Assembly: GCA_963715635.1 (NCBI GenBank)
Contig: OY970261.1
Span: forward strand, 2,046,001 to 2,110,000
DNA from: JAPKZH01 sp963715635
Lineage (GTDB): Bacteria; Acidobacteriota; Aminicenantia; Aminicenantales; UBA4085
Length of the DNA stretch: 64,000 nucleotides
Direction: 5' to 3'
In this document: piece by piece, positions 1 through 7,475 of the stretch
How the letters are laid out: every line of letters starts with the position of its first letter
How positions within the stretch are numbered: the stretch's first letter is position 1
Notes under the pieces: generated by a model
Databases searched by the model: none
The model's input: the letters and a program-made list of their open reading frames with translations, nothing else
What the model was told of the DNA's origin: nothing
Made by a program: the position numbers and the translations under genes

Positions 1-230
1 TCTATTTCCTCCTGCTTGAGTAGCATCAGCCGACGGTTCGCCTCCTCCTCTTCGGGCGCAAGCTTGATTCCGGCATCAATTCTCATCGCCAGCTCGGCCT
101 GAATCAGTCGTTTTCTTACTTTCATATAATCATCGACATCTTTATAACGCTCTTGGACAAAACTATCCTTCTGTACTAGAAATCCACAAAGGAGAAGCGA
201 ACATACAAAAAATATAAGACCGCGTTTCAT
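1..230 (-). CDS. N-terminal part of a small secreted protein (runs off the window)
   Basis: Reading the minus strand from the ATG at 228-230 gives 76 codons without a stop before the window edge. The product starts MKRGLIFFVCSLLLCGFL, a good signal peptide; a Cys lies inside the hydrophobic core but no clear lipobox follows. The mature part is charged and probably helical (KVRKRLIQAELAMR, then a Glu-rich stretch). A purine-rich GAAAGGGG precedes the ATG. I do not recognise a family. It is co-directional with the broken kinase-like gene that starts at 1431. Confidence 0.6.
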   Translation of the reverse strand, partial: MKRGLIFFVCSLLLCGFLVQKDSFVQERYKDVDDYMKVRKRLIQAELAMRIDAGIKLAPEEEEANRRLMLLKQEEI

Positions 231-589
231 AATTCTAGCCCCTTTCATTGCACGTCAAATGGATCAAAGAGAAATTCATGATTAATGAAGATTATATGAA
301 TTTACTCTTTTGCGAGGCGCGACCTTCCCTCCCGCTAAGCTCGGGATCGATCCCGCCCCTCACCTAAAAATGATAATACTGGCTCCGGATCGGTGTCAAC
401 ATGCATAACCTAGATTCTCTCCCCAGGTGTGCCCTCCTGGGGACAGGGCGGGGACAAAATGGCTAAAAATAGCTCAGTTTTGCTAGCTCATCCTAGAAAA
501 AGCAGAGTGTGCCTCTAGCCCCGCCAGCCTCTTCCCGGCATCTTCGATAGAATTGTCTCTTCCCGCTAATTTTTTGCTTTTTTCTTCGG
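231..589. other. Intergenic stretch with a hairpin and a kinase-tail fossil
   Basis: No plausible gene on either strand. It contains a 7-bp GC hairpin at 421-442 (CCCCAGG, 8-nt loop, CCTGGGG) without a T-tract, so it is not a standard terminator. The fossil listed at 513-555 also lies here. Nothing else stands out. Confidence 0.5.
513..555 (-). pseudogene. Fossil of a kinase/TPR gene 3' end
   Basis: Positions 521-547 match the 3' coding end of the kinase gene at 1964-5068 (about 1978-2004) at 24 of 27 bases. On the minus strand it reads IEDAGKRLAGLE, against VEDARKRLAALK in the intact gene. There is no start codon and no longer homologous frame around it, so it appears to be the leftover tail of a deleted paralogue. 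Similar tails occur near 5173-5290 and 21511-21530. Confidence 0.5.
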
Positions 590-1431
590 CTAATAAAGAA
601 CCTTGTCCTCGCCGTTCTGCTTGATCATCTCCGCGATTTCGTCCTGGATCAGTTTCTTGCGGGCGATGATGGATTCGATTTCCTTGTCGGTCAGATAAGG
701 TCCGACGGCCTGTTTGATACTGGCGAAATCCAGGGCCTTGATTTTATCGAGGAGAACCCGGGGAACCCGTCGGATGAGGAAAGGCTTGCCGTCGGCTTGA
801 GCCTTTTTTATTCCCTTTATGCCGAGCACGAGTCTCTCGGTATATTCCTTATCCGAGCGGAAGGCGCGAGAATGGTCGATGAGAATCGTCCGCCAGTCTT
901 CGGTATACCTAGTATTCTGCTGCGTCGGGTCATCGTTGGCGATCAAGCAACACCAGAGCCGGTAGACGTATTTCATGTCCTCTGTCTGTTTCCAGGCCGA
1001 TTCTGGGATTTTGATGCCCTGGTCCATGATTTCCAGGGCGTTCCATTTACTGTCTGCCCATAGAGAAAGGGCGCCCGTTTTTTTCGAAATTCTCTTTCGA
1101 CAGTAGGGGGAACCATATTCAAGCCGATGAGCTTGTCAAGACGGTAAGCGGCAATTTCATATCTCCAGCTGTCCATCACGCCGCCGCCCAAATCCTCGTC
1201 AACATTTTTCCAGGCCGCCTTCTTCTCGATGCCTTCTTTTTTCAGATAAAGCTTCCAGGGTTTGGTCACGCCTTCGGGTATCCGTTCGAACCTGACAATC
1301 TCGGCCGTTTTTAAGAATTCCTCCCATTGCTCACGCTGGGCGATCTCCTGGGGCGTAAACTGGCCGCGGACCAGAAGGCCCGCCGAAAGATACAAGAGAA
1401 AAAGATTAATGATCCATAACCTTTTTTTCAT
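590..1431 (-). pseudogene. Frameshifted PI3/4-kinase-like (HipA/FAM20-like) secreted protein
   Basis: Two overlapping minus-strand frames form one gene. The first starts at the ATG at 1429-1431, preceded by GAGAAAGG, and has a signal peptide (MKKRLWIINLFLLYLSAGLL). It contains EIAAYRLDKLIGLNMVPPTVE, a segment typical of small PI3/4-kinase-like proteins of Acidobacteria and Planctomycetes. The second frame continues with YVYRLW and the hallmark LIDHSRAFR (residues of the metal-binding loop in that family). The switch lies at about 1058-1068; adding one base restores a continuous FLLWADSKWNALEIMDQG. Either this is a true pseudogene or the assembly lost one base. In intact relatives the 'N-D-R-N' region reads NTDRxxGN; here it is NDDPTQQN, so catalytic competence is doubtful. 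Confidence 0.6.
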
Positions 1432-1463
1432 GGCCCTTTCTCCCAATTCTGCCGCTTGGCGAA

Positions 1464-1492
1464 AGGATAGCACCGAAGAAGCGGTGAGTCAT
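1464..1492 (-). promoter_or_regulatory. Promoter for the PI-kinase-like gene
   Basis: On the minus strand ATGACT (1487-1492), a 17-nt spacer and TATCCT (1464-1469), 32 nt upstream of the ATG at 1431. The spacing, the -10 sequence and the GCCAAGC/GCCAGGC bases after it are almost the same as upstream of the kinase genes starting at 5068 and 24122. Confidence 0.5.
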
Positions 1493-1543
1493 ATCGGCGC
1501 CGTGTCTATTTTTTCATCTCTCATTAAATTGTGACCATCCCCG

Positions 1544-1579
1544 GTATACTTCCACGTACTTTGGTATACTTCTGTATAC
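1544..1579. repeat. Three GTATAC palindromes in helical register
   Basis: GTATAC occurs at 1544-1549, 1564-1569 and 1574-1579, that is at offsets of 20 and 10 bp, about two and one helical turns. The first two sit in a longer direct repeat GGTATACTTC. A partial copy (ACGTAC) fills the vacant register at 1554. The phasing suggests cooperative protein binding, but no function is shown. Confidence 0.4.
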
Positions 1580-1656
1580 CTGCAGATAATCTGTAACTTG
1601 CTGGATAGATTGACTATTACTTTGTTATCAAGAGGTTAAGAGAAATGCTCGGTTTA

Positions 1657-1697
1657 GATCCGGAGTCCGTCGCTCTATCCGCTGAGCTACAGGCGCC
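1657..1697 (-). pseudogene. Truncated tRNA-Arg(CCG), 5' half only
   Basis: From 1697 downward the minus strand reads as the first 41 nt of a tRNA-Arg: acceptor 5' strand GGCGCCT, a canonical D arm (GTAGCTCAGCGGATAGAGC) and the anticodon stem-loop up to ACGGACTCCGGATC. The 3' side of the anticodon stem should be TCCGT but continues TCTAAACC, so pairing is lost after two bases. No T arm or matching acceptor 3' strand occurs within 300 nt downstream, which argues against a group I intron. It cannot be a working tRNA. It is probably a scar of integration or deletion at a tRNA gene. Confidence 0.7.
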
Positions 1698-1752
1698 TCT
1701 TGTTCATTTTCAATGAGTCACGTACGGGCTCTTGTGAGCCGAATCCGGAATT

Positions 1753-1848
1753 GTGACCAAATTGTGCCTTTCTATTTTATTGTTATGACAATTTGAATTC
1801 AATCCATTCTTTTATGAATTTTCCTATCACCTGTCACAATTTGGACAC
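1753..1848. repeat. Imperfect inverted repeat (13 of 14)
   Basis: GTGACCAAATTGTG at 1753-1766 is matched in inverse orientation by CACAATTTGGACAC at 1835-1848, with one mismatch and a 68-nt AT-rich centre. It lies beside the tRNA fragment. No ORF lies inside, so it could be the ends of a decayed small element or a regulatory site. Confidence 0.3.
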
Positions 1849-1963
1849 ACGACTCCAAGGCTCAGTAAATATGAAAGTTATAACTCAATGAAATTGAATG
1901 GATTATATATGGACAACAGTCAAAAGCTCAACGGACAGGAAATCCGATGACTGGCTCCTTCTA

Positions 1964-4900
1964 TTACTTCAGCGCCGCCAGCCTCTTCCTGGCATCCTCG
2001 ACTTCGGGAAGGCCGGAGTCGGCGTCTTTCCAGAGCGCTAAAAACTTTTCGTAATTCCGCTGCGCCGCCGCTTTGTCGCCCTGCTTCTCGGCGATTATCC
2101 CCAGTTGATAGAAGCTTCGGGCATAGATATCACCGAAATTCATCCGCCCTGATGTCAAGGAAACGATCGCCGAGAAGGTTTTCCGGGCGTTATCCAAATC
2201 CTCGGTCAGAAGATAGGCGGTTCCCAAGGGCTCGAAATAGATCGCGTCCATTGAGCCGCTTGCCTGAGCAGTTTGGGAGGACAAGGCCTTCCTGAAATAT
2301 TCGATGGCCCGGCCATAGTCCTTTTTCCCGAGATCGATTCGGCCCTGAAGATTGTCATAAAAGGCCATGGCAGGCTTATTGAGCCCCTTCGTGATGAAAT
2401 CCCTGAGCTCATCCGCGGTCTTTTGCGCCTGGCCAAGGGAATTCATTTTGACCTGGGCAAGCCCTTTCTGCAGCAGGGCCCTCCTCTGCCAGCCGAGGTC
2501 GTCGGCCTGGACGGCCTTGTCCCACATCCGCTCATACAGTTTCAGCGCTTCCCCCGGAGATCCGGTCAGATCAAATAGATAGCCCAGATTGTATAGGAAG
2601 GTGCATTGGAGCGGCAATTCGCCAGCCTGTTCAGCCAGCTCAAGCCCACGCCGGGATTCCTCTTGGGCCTTCCCAAATTTCCCCTCGGCTAAATAAAGGG
2701 AGTGAAGCCTACCTATGCCCTGGGCTTTCTGCGCACCCTGAGTGCCTTCGAGGGATTTCCGGAACGTGGTCTCTGCTTCCCGGAACTCCCCCTCCAGCAG
2801 GTCGATATTCCCCATAAGACGGAGGGTCCCGTAGTCCGAAGGCGCGACGGAACGGGCCTTCTCGGCCTCGGCCCGGGCCAGGTCAAATCGGCCCTCATAA
2901 AGATAAGTCCAGGCGACTTCACGGCGGAGGCTCAAGGAGTCCGAGTGCTCCCTGGCGTAATCCTCGAGCAGTTTCCGGGCCTTCTCATACATGCCCTTGG
3001 CCTGGTAAGTGCGGGCCAGATTCCAGGTCGGGAGAAAGCCGGCATCCTTCTGCCCAGCGAATTTTTCGTAAACCGCTTGGGCCTTGTCGCGTTCTGCAAT
3101 CATATCATAAGCTGTGCCAAGATTGTTGCCTGCTATGCCGTCGTCGGGATAGAGCTTCAGCGATTTTCCGTAGGCCTCGATCGCTTTTTCTGCCGTCCTC
3201 TCGGAGAGCCGGTAGAAGTCCCCTTCGATCGTATATCTCTCTCTTTCCGAGGCCCGTTCGCGCAAATCCATGGCTTTCTGGAGATAAGCATTGCCTTTGA
3301 TCATGATGCCGAGGTTCCTGTAGGCTTGTGCCATGCTCCGGTAAGCCATGGCAAAGCCGGGGTCGATGGCCACGGCCTTCTCCATGACGGCAACGCTTTG
3401 GGAGTAATCCCCCCTCTGGTGATATTCCCGGCCCTGGGTATAGAGGATGAAGGCCTCGGGCGAGCTGGTCGTGATCTCGGCCACCTTCCTGCCGACGTCC
3501 GAAGCGATCTGCTCCGAAGTCAGCCTGAAATCGGCCTTGATCTTCCGCGTCAGTTCGTCCACGGCCTCGAACATTCCCTGGTCGCCCTGGGCTTCTACCC
3601 TGTTTGTGCCGAGTATTTCGCCGGTCTTGGGGTTTTCGAGGACGGCGTTGATGCGGATGGTGTTGCCGGCCTTGGCGAAGCTTCCCCGGAGGATATTCTC
3701 GACGCCTCCCGCCTCGGCGACCTTTTTCAGATCGTCGGAGGAGTAGCTCTTGGCATCGAGGAGGTTTTCGCTCCGGAGGATGCTATAGAGCCGGTCGCCT
3801 CCCATAACAGTGAGGTATTTGGACTGGCCGATATCGGTCGTGATCAGCTCGGCCAGGGCCTTCCGCCAATGGTCCAGGCCGGGATCGCCGGTGTTGTTCT
3901 CGAAATACATGACGCCCAGGGAGGGCTTGCCCGACGGGGGCGGCGCGATGGAGGGCTTCTTGAGGACGACGAGCCAGAGGACGAGGGCTGCGGCCACGAC
4001 CAGAGCGCCCGAGATGACCGGCACGGCGACCTTCTTGACGTCGAAAGAGACCGTGACCTGCTTGGAGGTGTGTGGCCGGTGTCTTGGCACGACCCGCTCG
4101 GTCGTCGGCAAGGACTGCTCGATCCGGGCTAGCTCGTCGATGAGCTCGCCGGCGCTCTGGAACCGCTTCTCTTTTTCCTTCTCGAGCGAGCGCAGGGTGA
4201 GGCGCGCCAGGTCCTCAGGGAGCGCAGGATTGAGTTCGCGCGGGTCGCGCGGCTTCTCGCTCTTGTGCTTGACCCCGATCGTGAACGGCGTATCGCCCTC
4301 GAACGGGACGCGCCCGGTCGTCATCTCGTAGAGGATGATCCCCAGGGAATAGATGTCCGAGCGCGCGTCAACCGCTTTCCCTTCGACCTGCTCGGGGCTC
4401 ATGTATTCCGGCGTCCCGATCATGATCCCGGCCCCGGTGATGCCCTTTTTCTCGAGCGAACGGGCGATGCCGAAGTCCATGATCCGGACGTTGCCGCCCT
4501 CGTCGACCATGATGTTCTGCGGCTTGAGGTCGCGGTGGACGATGCCGTGGGTATGGGCCTCGGCCAGCCCCTCGGCGATCTGGCGGGCGATCGAGACCGT
4601 CCGGCCCGCCGGCATCTGGCCGATCTTGCGGATGAGACGCTTGAGGTCCTCCCCGGGAACGTACTCCATGGTGATGTACGGCGCCCCCTCGGCCCGGCCG
4701 ATGTCGAACATCCGGCAGACGTTCTTATGGGCGACTTGCCGCGCCGACTTGAGCTCGTTTCGGAAACGCTCGACCGTATCGGCGTCGGCGGCGACCTCGG
4801 GCCGGAGGAGCTTCAGAGCAACCTTCTCGTTGAGCTCGGTGTCGTGGACCTTGTAGACGCGGCCCATGCCGCCCCGGCCGAGCTCCTCGATGACCTGGTA

Positions 4901-5068
4901 GCGGCCGGCAAAGGTGGAACCCGTTGTTAGCTCTTTAATCGGCGTTTGAAGAGTTTCGGTGACCTCGGGATGGATATTTCTGGAAGAGGGAAGCTGAGTG
5001 CCGCAATCTCCGCAGAATTGTTTGGTCTCTGGATTCTCAGCCTTACATTTCGGGCACTTGATGGTCAC
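1964..5068 (-). CDS. Membrane Ser/Thr protein kinase with TPR sensor domain
   Basis: Pkn-type Hanks kinase of 1034 aa. Residues 5-23 form a CPKC/CGDC zinc ribbon. The kinase domain is about 57-315, with a glycine loop GRGGMGRVY, Lys86 in VALKLL, HRDLKPQN (178-185), DFG (198-200) and GTPEYMSPEQ, so all catalytic residues are present. A transmembrane helix is at about 347-369. The outer part begins with a TolB/CsgG-like segment (about 383-510) and continues as many TPR units to the C-terminus, ending DARKRLAALK. The predicted role is phosphorylation of cytosolic targets in response to something bound by the extracytoplasmic TPR part. The start is GTG at 5066-5068 after AGAGGGG, chosen because the zinc ribbon begins immediately. 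Four related kinases follow within 20 kb. Confidence 0.9.
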   Translation of the reverse strand: MTIKCPKCKAENPETKQFCGDCGTQLPSSRNIHPEVTETLQTPIKELTTGSTFAGRYQVIEELGRGGMGRVYKVHDTELNEKVALKLLRPEVAADADTVERFRNELKSARQVAHKNVCRMFDIGRAEGAPYITMEYVPGEDLKRLIRKIGQMPAGRTVSIARQIAEGLAEAHTHGIVHRDLKPQNIMVDEGGNVRIMDFGIARSLEKKGITGAGIMIGTPEYMSPEQVEGKAVDARSDIYSLGIILYEMTTGRVPFEGDTPFTIGVKHKSEKPRDPRELNPALPEDLARLTLRSLEKEKEKRFQSAGELIDELARIEQSLPTTERVVPRHRPHTSKQVTVSFDVKKVAVPVISGALVVAAALVLWLVVLKKPSIAPPPSGKPSLGVMYFENNTGDPGLDHWRKALAELITTDIGQSKYLTVMGGDRLYSILRSENLLDAKSYSSDDLKKVAEAGGVENILRGSFAKAGNTIRINAVLENPKTGEILGTNRVEAQGDQGMFEAVDELTRKIKADFRLTSEQIASDVGRKVAEITTSSPEAFILYTQGREYHQRGDYSQSVAVMEKAVAIDPGFAMAYRSMAQAYRNLGIMIKGNAYLQKAMDLRERASERERYTIEGDFYRLSERTAEKAIEAYGKSLKLYPDDGIAGNNLGTAYDMIAERDKAQAVYEKFAGQKDAGFLPTWNLARTYQAKGMYEKARKLLEDYAREHSDSLSLRREVAWTYLYEGRFDLARAEAEKARSVAPSDYGTLRLMGNIDLLEGEFREAETTFRKSLEGTQGAQKAQGIGRLHSLYLAEGKFGKAQEESRRGLELAEQAGELPLQCTFLYNLGYLFDLTGSPGEALKLYERMWDKAVQADDLGWQRRALLQKGLAQVKMNSLGQAQKTADELRDFITKGLNKPAMAFYDNLQGRIDLGKKDYGRAIEYFRKALSSQTAQASGSMDAIYFEPLGTAYLLTEDLDNARKTFSAIVSLTSGRMNFGDIYARSFYQLGIIAEKQGDKAAAQRNYEKFLALWKDADSGLPEVEDARKRLAALK

Positions 5069-5095
5069 TGGTAACCCCTCTGGTTTCTTGGCAAA

Positions 5096-5124
5096 AGGAT
5101 AACAACAAACGAGAGAAGAGTCAA
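5096..5124 (-). promoter_or_regulatory. Promoter of the 1034-aa kinase gene
   Basis: TTGACT (5119-5124), exactly 17 nt, then TATCCT (5096-5101) on the minus strand, 28 nt upstream of the GTG start. It is a near match to the sites upstream of 1431 and 24122. Confidence 0.6.
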
Positions 5125-5172
5125 ATCAGAACGGCTTACGCTTCGGTTTGGCGCAGCCTATAAGAGTTGGGG

Positions 5173-5290
5173 CTATCTTAGCCCAGCCAGCCTCTTCCTG
5201 GCATCCTCGACTTCGGGCAGGCCGGGATCGGCGTCCTTCCAGAGGTCGAGAAATTTCTTATAGCGGTCTATGACTTTGCCCTTGTTGCCT
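5173..5290 (-). pseudogene. Fossil C-terminus of a kinase/TPR paralogue
   Basis: The minus strand reads RYKKFLDLWKDADPGLPEVE followed by DARKRLAGLR and a TAG at 5173-5175. This is plainly homologous to the last 38 residues of the kinase at 1964-5068 (NYEKFLALWKDADSGLPEVE). Only about 35 codons remain. Upstream the sequence changes abruptly into the end of the SnoaL-like lipoprotein gene in another frame, so a deletion seems to have removed the rest of a kinase gene. Confidence 0.65.
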
Positions 5291-5570
5291 TACTCTCCGA
5301 ATCTTTCGCCAAGTTAGCAAAAGGCTTTGGTGTATACGTCGCTAATATTAGGTCAACTCGAACCTGCTCTTTACCCACCCCAAACTTCTTCCCATTTATC
5401 TCGAAAACAATGTCTTCAGTGAACATAGCATCTATTGCATCTAGGTCGTGGCGATTAGCCGCATCCACGTAAGTCTTGACCCGACTCAGAAGATTCTCCC
5501 TTTGGCATCCGATGAAAGTGGCAAGCAGGATTACGACAGCCAATCCCATCTTTAAAACTCTTTCAACCAT
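5268..5570 (-). CDS. SnoaL/NTF2-like lipoprotein, 3' end lost by fusion to a kinase fossil
   Basis: The ATG at 5568-5570 follows GAAGGAGGTCAAA, an excellent ribosome-binding site. The product has a lipoprotein signal with lipobox ATFIGC. It continues with VKTYVDAANRHDLDAIDAMF and FEINGKKFGVGKE, the start of a SnoaL/NTF2-like cone fold, in which 'A.N..D.....F..D' segments form the first helix and strand. Only about 100 codons are present, against 130-150 usual for such proteins. The last 20 or so residues are unlike the family and overlap the kinase fossil in another frame. It is probably truncated; whether it still folds is unknown. Confidence 0.5.
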   Translation of the reverse strand: MVERVLKMGLAVVILLATFIGCQRENLLSRVKTYVDAANRHDLDAIDAMFTEDIVFEINGKKFGVGKEQVRVDLILATYTPKPFANLAKDSESKATRAKS

Positions 5571-6085
5571 TTTGACCTCCTTCTTTGTAAAGGGACGAAG
5601 GATCGAGCCAAGTCGCCTCAATCCAAAGCTATGTGCTGAATAGAACCTTTCCCTCTCTCCTCACTGTTTTTATGATCTTATTTATGAATCGTATGATGAT
5701 GTCAAGAAGCCGTATCATTAACGAGAAATCTGTTGTCATAATTCACTCCTAGGCGGATAATCTAACCAATTTCGAGTTCGATATCCTCCTTATTTTACCA
5801 CCCGGACAGTAAGACTTCCAAGATCCATTGCCCCAGGCGCTGGCGGATCGACGTTAATAGCCATCGAAAAACGCACCTTTAGGCACACTGAAGATTCTTC
5901 CCTCGCTTTAAATCCGCCCTCTTCTTTCCCCCCTCTCCGATTTGCCCTTGATGTTGATTGTCGTCGTGATCGCGGAAAGAAATACGGAAGAAATAAAAAA
6001 TAAGGAAATGGCTGCTAGTCGCCCGCTAATCACCAGGGAGAATCCGACGTTCCGTGCTCGGATGCCCAGTTCCCTTAGAAATTTC
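5571..6085. other. Gap between lipoprotein and S9-like hydrolase genes
   Basis: No convincing gene. The first 100 bases upstream of 5570 are AT-rich and presumably carry the lipoprotein promoter, but I see no clear -35/-10 pair. On the minus strand from about 6095 to 5930 an open frame lacking a start codon encodes one hydrophobic segment; it overlaps the 3' end of the hydrolase gene and I do not call it. Confidence 0.4.
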
Positions 6086-7186
6086 TCAGTAATAGCCCGC
6101 CTTTTGGAGTGCCTCCAAAGACTTGAACGGTTTGGGAGGATTCAGGTAACGGGCCAGGAAATTATAAATTTTCAGCCGGATTATTTTTGCGTTCATGATG
6201 TCGAGCCGGTCGAAGGAGTGGCCTCCGGGCGCATCCTTGAAGATTTCATATTCGAACTTTTTGCCCGCCGCTTTCAAAGCTTGAATGAGATGCTCCACCT
6301 CGAGCACATTGACGTCCTCGTCGTTGGTGTTTGTGTGAATAAGAAGCGGCGTCCGAAGCTTGTCAACATGGGATACAGGCGAGCGGCGGAGGTACTCTTT
6401 GACATCCTCTTCCGCCGTCTTGCCGATACTGTATTTGGCCTCAAACTCGTCCCGGTACTCCTGATCTTTGTATCCCATCCGCGCGACAAGGTCGCTGACC
6501 GGCACGCCGGCAAAAGCTACTCTGTATCCTTCGGGATGGTCGAAAACGTTCATCAGGGCGATGAGTCCCCCGTGGCTCCAGCCGATAATGCCAACTCTGT
6601 CTTTGTCCACGATATCATAATTTTCTACCACGAAATTGCGGCTGGCATAGACATCCTCGTTCTCCAACCCGCCGTAATCGACGAGTTTGTACATCCCGCT
6701 TCCATAGCCGGTGCTCCCCCGGTATTCTGGCGCTACGACCACATACCCCTGGGCGACCATCTCTCGGATGATGTGCGTGTGGTAGGCGTCAAAATCGGCG
6801 TGAGACCCTCCGTGGGGCAGGACGAGGAGGGGATATTTTTTCGACCGGTCTACGTCCCTCGGGATAAAGACATAGGTATAAAATTTAATGGGATTTCCTG
6901 CGCCCTGCGCCGTGGGATTCGGTTCCTTCCAGCGGGGCGGTCCGACGATGCGGACTTTGTCCACATAAGCCACGTCGCCAACTCTCTCAAACCAGGTCAC
7001 ATCATCGACGGCCTTCTCCAGCACGTCCAGCCGGTGATTGAGCGCTTCGAATTGCTGGCGCAGATAGCGCAGCTCGGCGCTCTCGGCTTGTGAAGAGACC
7101 TGAGCGAGCACCGGGGAGAGAGGAACAAATCCCAGGGCGGCCATGACGATCGCGGCTGAAAATATTTTTTCATAAAATTTCTTCAT
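6086..7186 (-). CDS. Secreted S9-like alpha/beta hydrolase (acylaminoacyl-peptidase type)
   Basis: A 366-aa protein with a signal peptide ending near SPVLAQ, a short coiled-coil (ELRYLRQQFEALNHRLDVLE) and an alpha/beta-hydrolase domain from about residue 95. The nucleophile elbow is GWSHGG. The acid is probably in TNTNDEDVN and the base in GGHSF, giving a Ser-Asp-His triad. The YRGSTGYG segment is typical of prolyl-oligopeptidase family S9 catalytic domains. The usual N-terminal beta-propeller is absent and replaced by the short helical leader. Predicted activity is periplasmic peptide or ester hydrolysis. The ATG at 7184-7186 follows AAAGGAGGTGC. Confidence 0.85.
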   Translation of the reverse strand: MKKFYEKIFSAAIVMAALGFVPLSPVLAQVSSQAESAELRYLRQQFEALNHRLDVLEKAVDDVTWFERVGDVAYVDKVRIVGPPRWKEPNPTAQGAGNPIKFYTYVFIPRDVDRSKKYPLLVLPHGGSHADFDAYHTHIIREMVAQGYVVVAPEYRGSTGYGSGMYKLVDYGGLENEDVYASRNFVVENYDIVDKDRVGIIGWSHGGLIALMNVFDHPEGYRVAFAGVPVSDLVARMGYKDQEYRDEFEAKYSIGKTAEEDVKEYLRRSPVSHVDKLRTPLLIHTNTNDEDVNVLEVEHLIQALKAAGKKFEYEIFKDAPGGHSFDRLDIMNAKIIRLKIYNFLARYLNPPKPFKSLEALQKAGYY

Positions 7187-7280
7187 CCGAGCACCTCCTT
7201 TAGGGATAGAAATACTCTTTTTCCCTCCGCAGGGGAATTCTTTCTTTTGTATTTAAAATCCATGTTTCCCATCGCGCAAA

Positions 7281-7310
7281 AATATATCGCCGGCTGGCGA
7301 GGAATGTCAA
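7281..7310 (-). promoter_or_regulatory. Promoter of the S9-like hydrolase gene
   Basis: TTGACA (7305-7310), 18 nt, then TATATT (7281-7286) on the minus strand. It lies about 95 nt upstream of the ATG and in the same orientation. Confidence 0.55.
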
Positions 7311-7358
7311 TCGCTTGAACTCCTTGTCAATAGAAATCGTTCCTTAGGAATTAGAAAT

Positions 7359-7475
7359 TTAAAATTGTTCGACGCTCTCCTCGGCCGCCGCAAGGGCGAC
7401 CTGCTTGAAGACAAGGGACGGCATAGGTCTCTCCGCAACAAAGGTCAGCTTCAGGTGCTCGATGATCCGGTCACC
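7359..7475 (-). pseudogene. Fossil C-terminal fragment, possibly of a transposase
   Basis: Directly after the PD40-kinase stop, another minus-strand frame reads DRIIEHLKLTFVAERPMPSL and then VFKQVALAAAEESVEQF before a TAA at 7359-7361. The composition looks protein-coding, there is no start codon, and it abuts the kinase 3' end. The 'HLxLxF..ERP.P' tail reminds me of C-termini of some transposases, but this is memory only. Confidence 0.3.

Larger units (their letters stand above)
1474..1963. other. Non-coding, repeat-rich gap with tRNA debris
   Basis: No gene is supported in these 490 bases. They hold a promoter, three phased GTATAC palindromes, a truncated tRNA-Arg and an inverted repeat, each listed separately. 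The 11-mer AATTGTGACCA occurs at 1527-1537 and again at 1749-1759, on either side of the tRNA fragment. Confidence 0.6.

Noticed and set aside
1657..1697. tRNA-Arg interrupted by a group I intron
   Set aside because: No matching 3' half, T arm or acceptor strand appears in the following 300 nt, so a truncated gene fits better.
2702..4132. 476-codon open frame opposite the 1034-aa kinase
   Set aside because: It is antisense to a clear kinase gene, its translation has no motif, and long opposite frames are expected from the GC-rich codons of that gene.
5930..6095. Hydrophobic minus-strand frame after the S9-like gene
   Set aside because: No start codon or ribosome-binding site; overlaps the hydrolase 3' end, and one hydrophobic run can occur by chance.
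5942..7093. 383-codon plus-strand frame opposite the S9-like hydrolase
   Set aside because: The minus strand has the catalytic triad and a signal peptide; the plus frame is a shadow.
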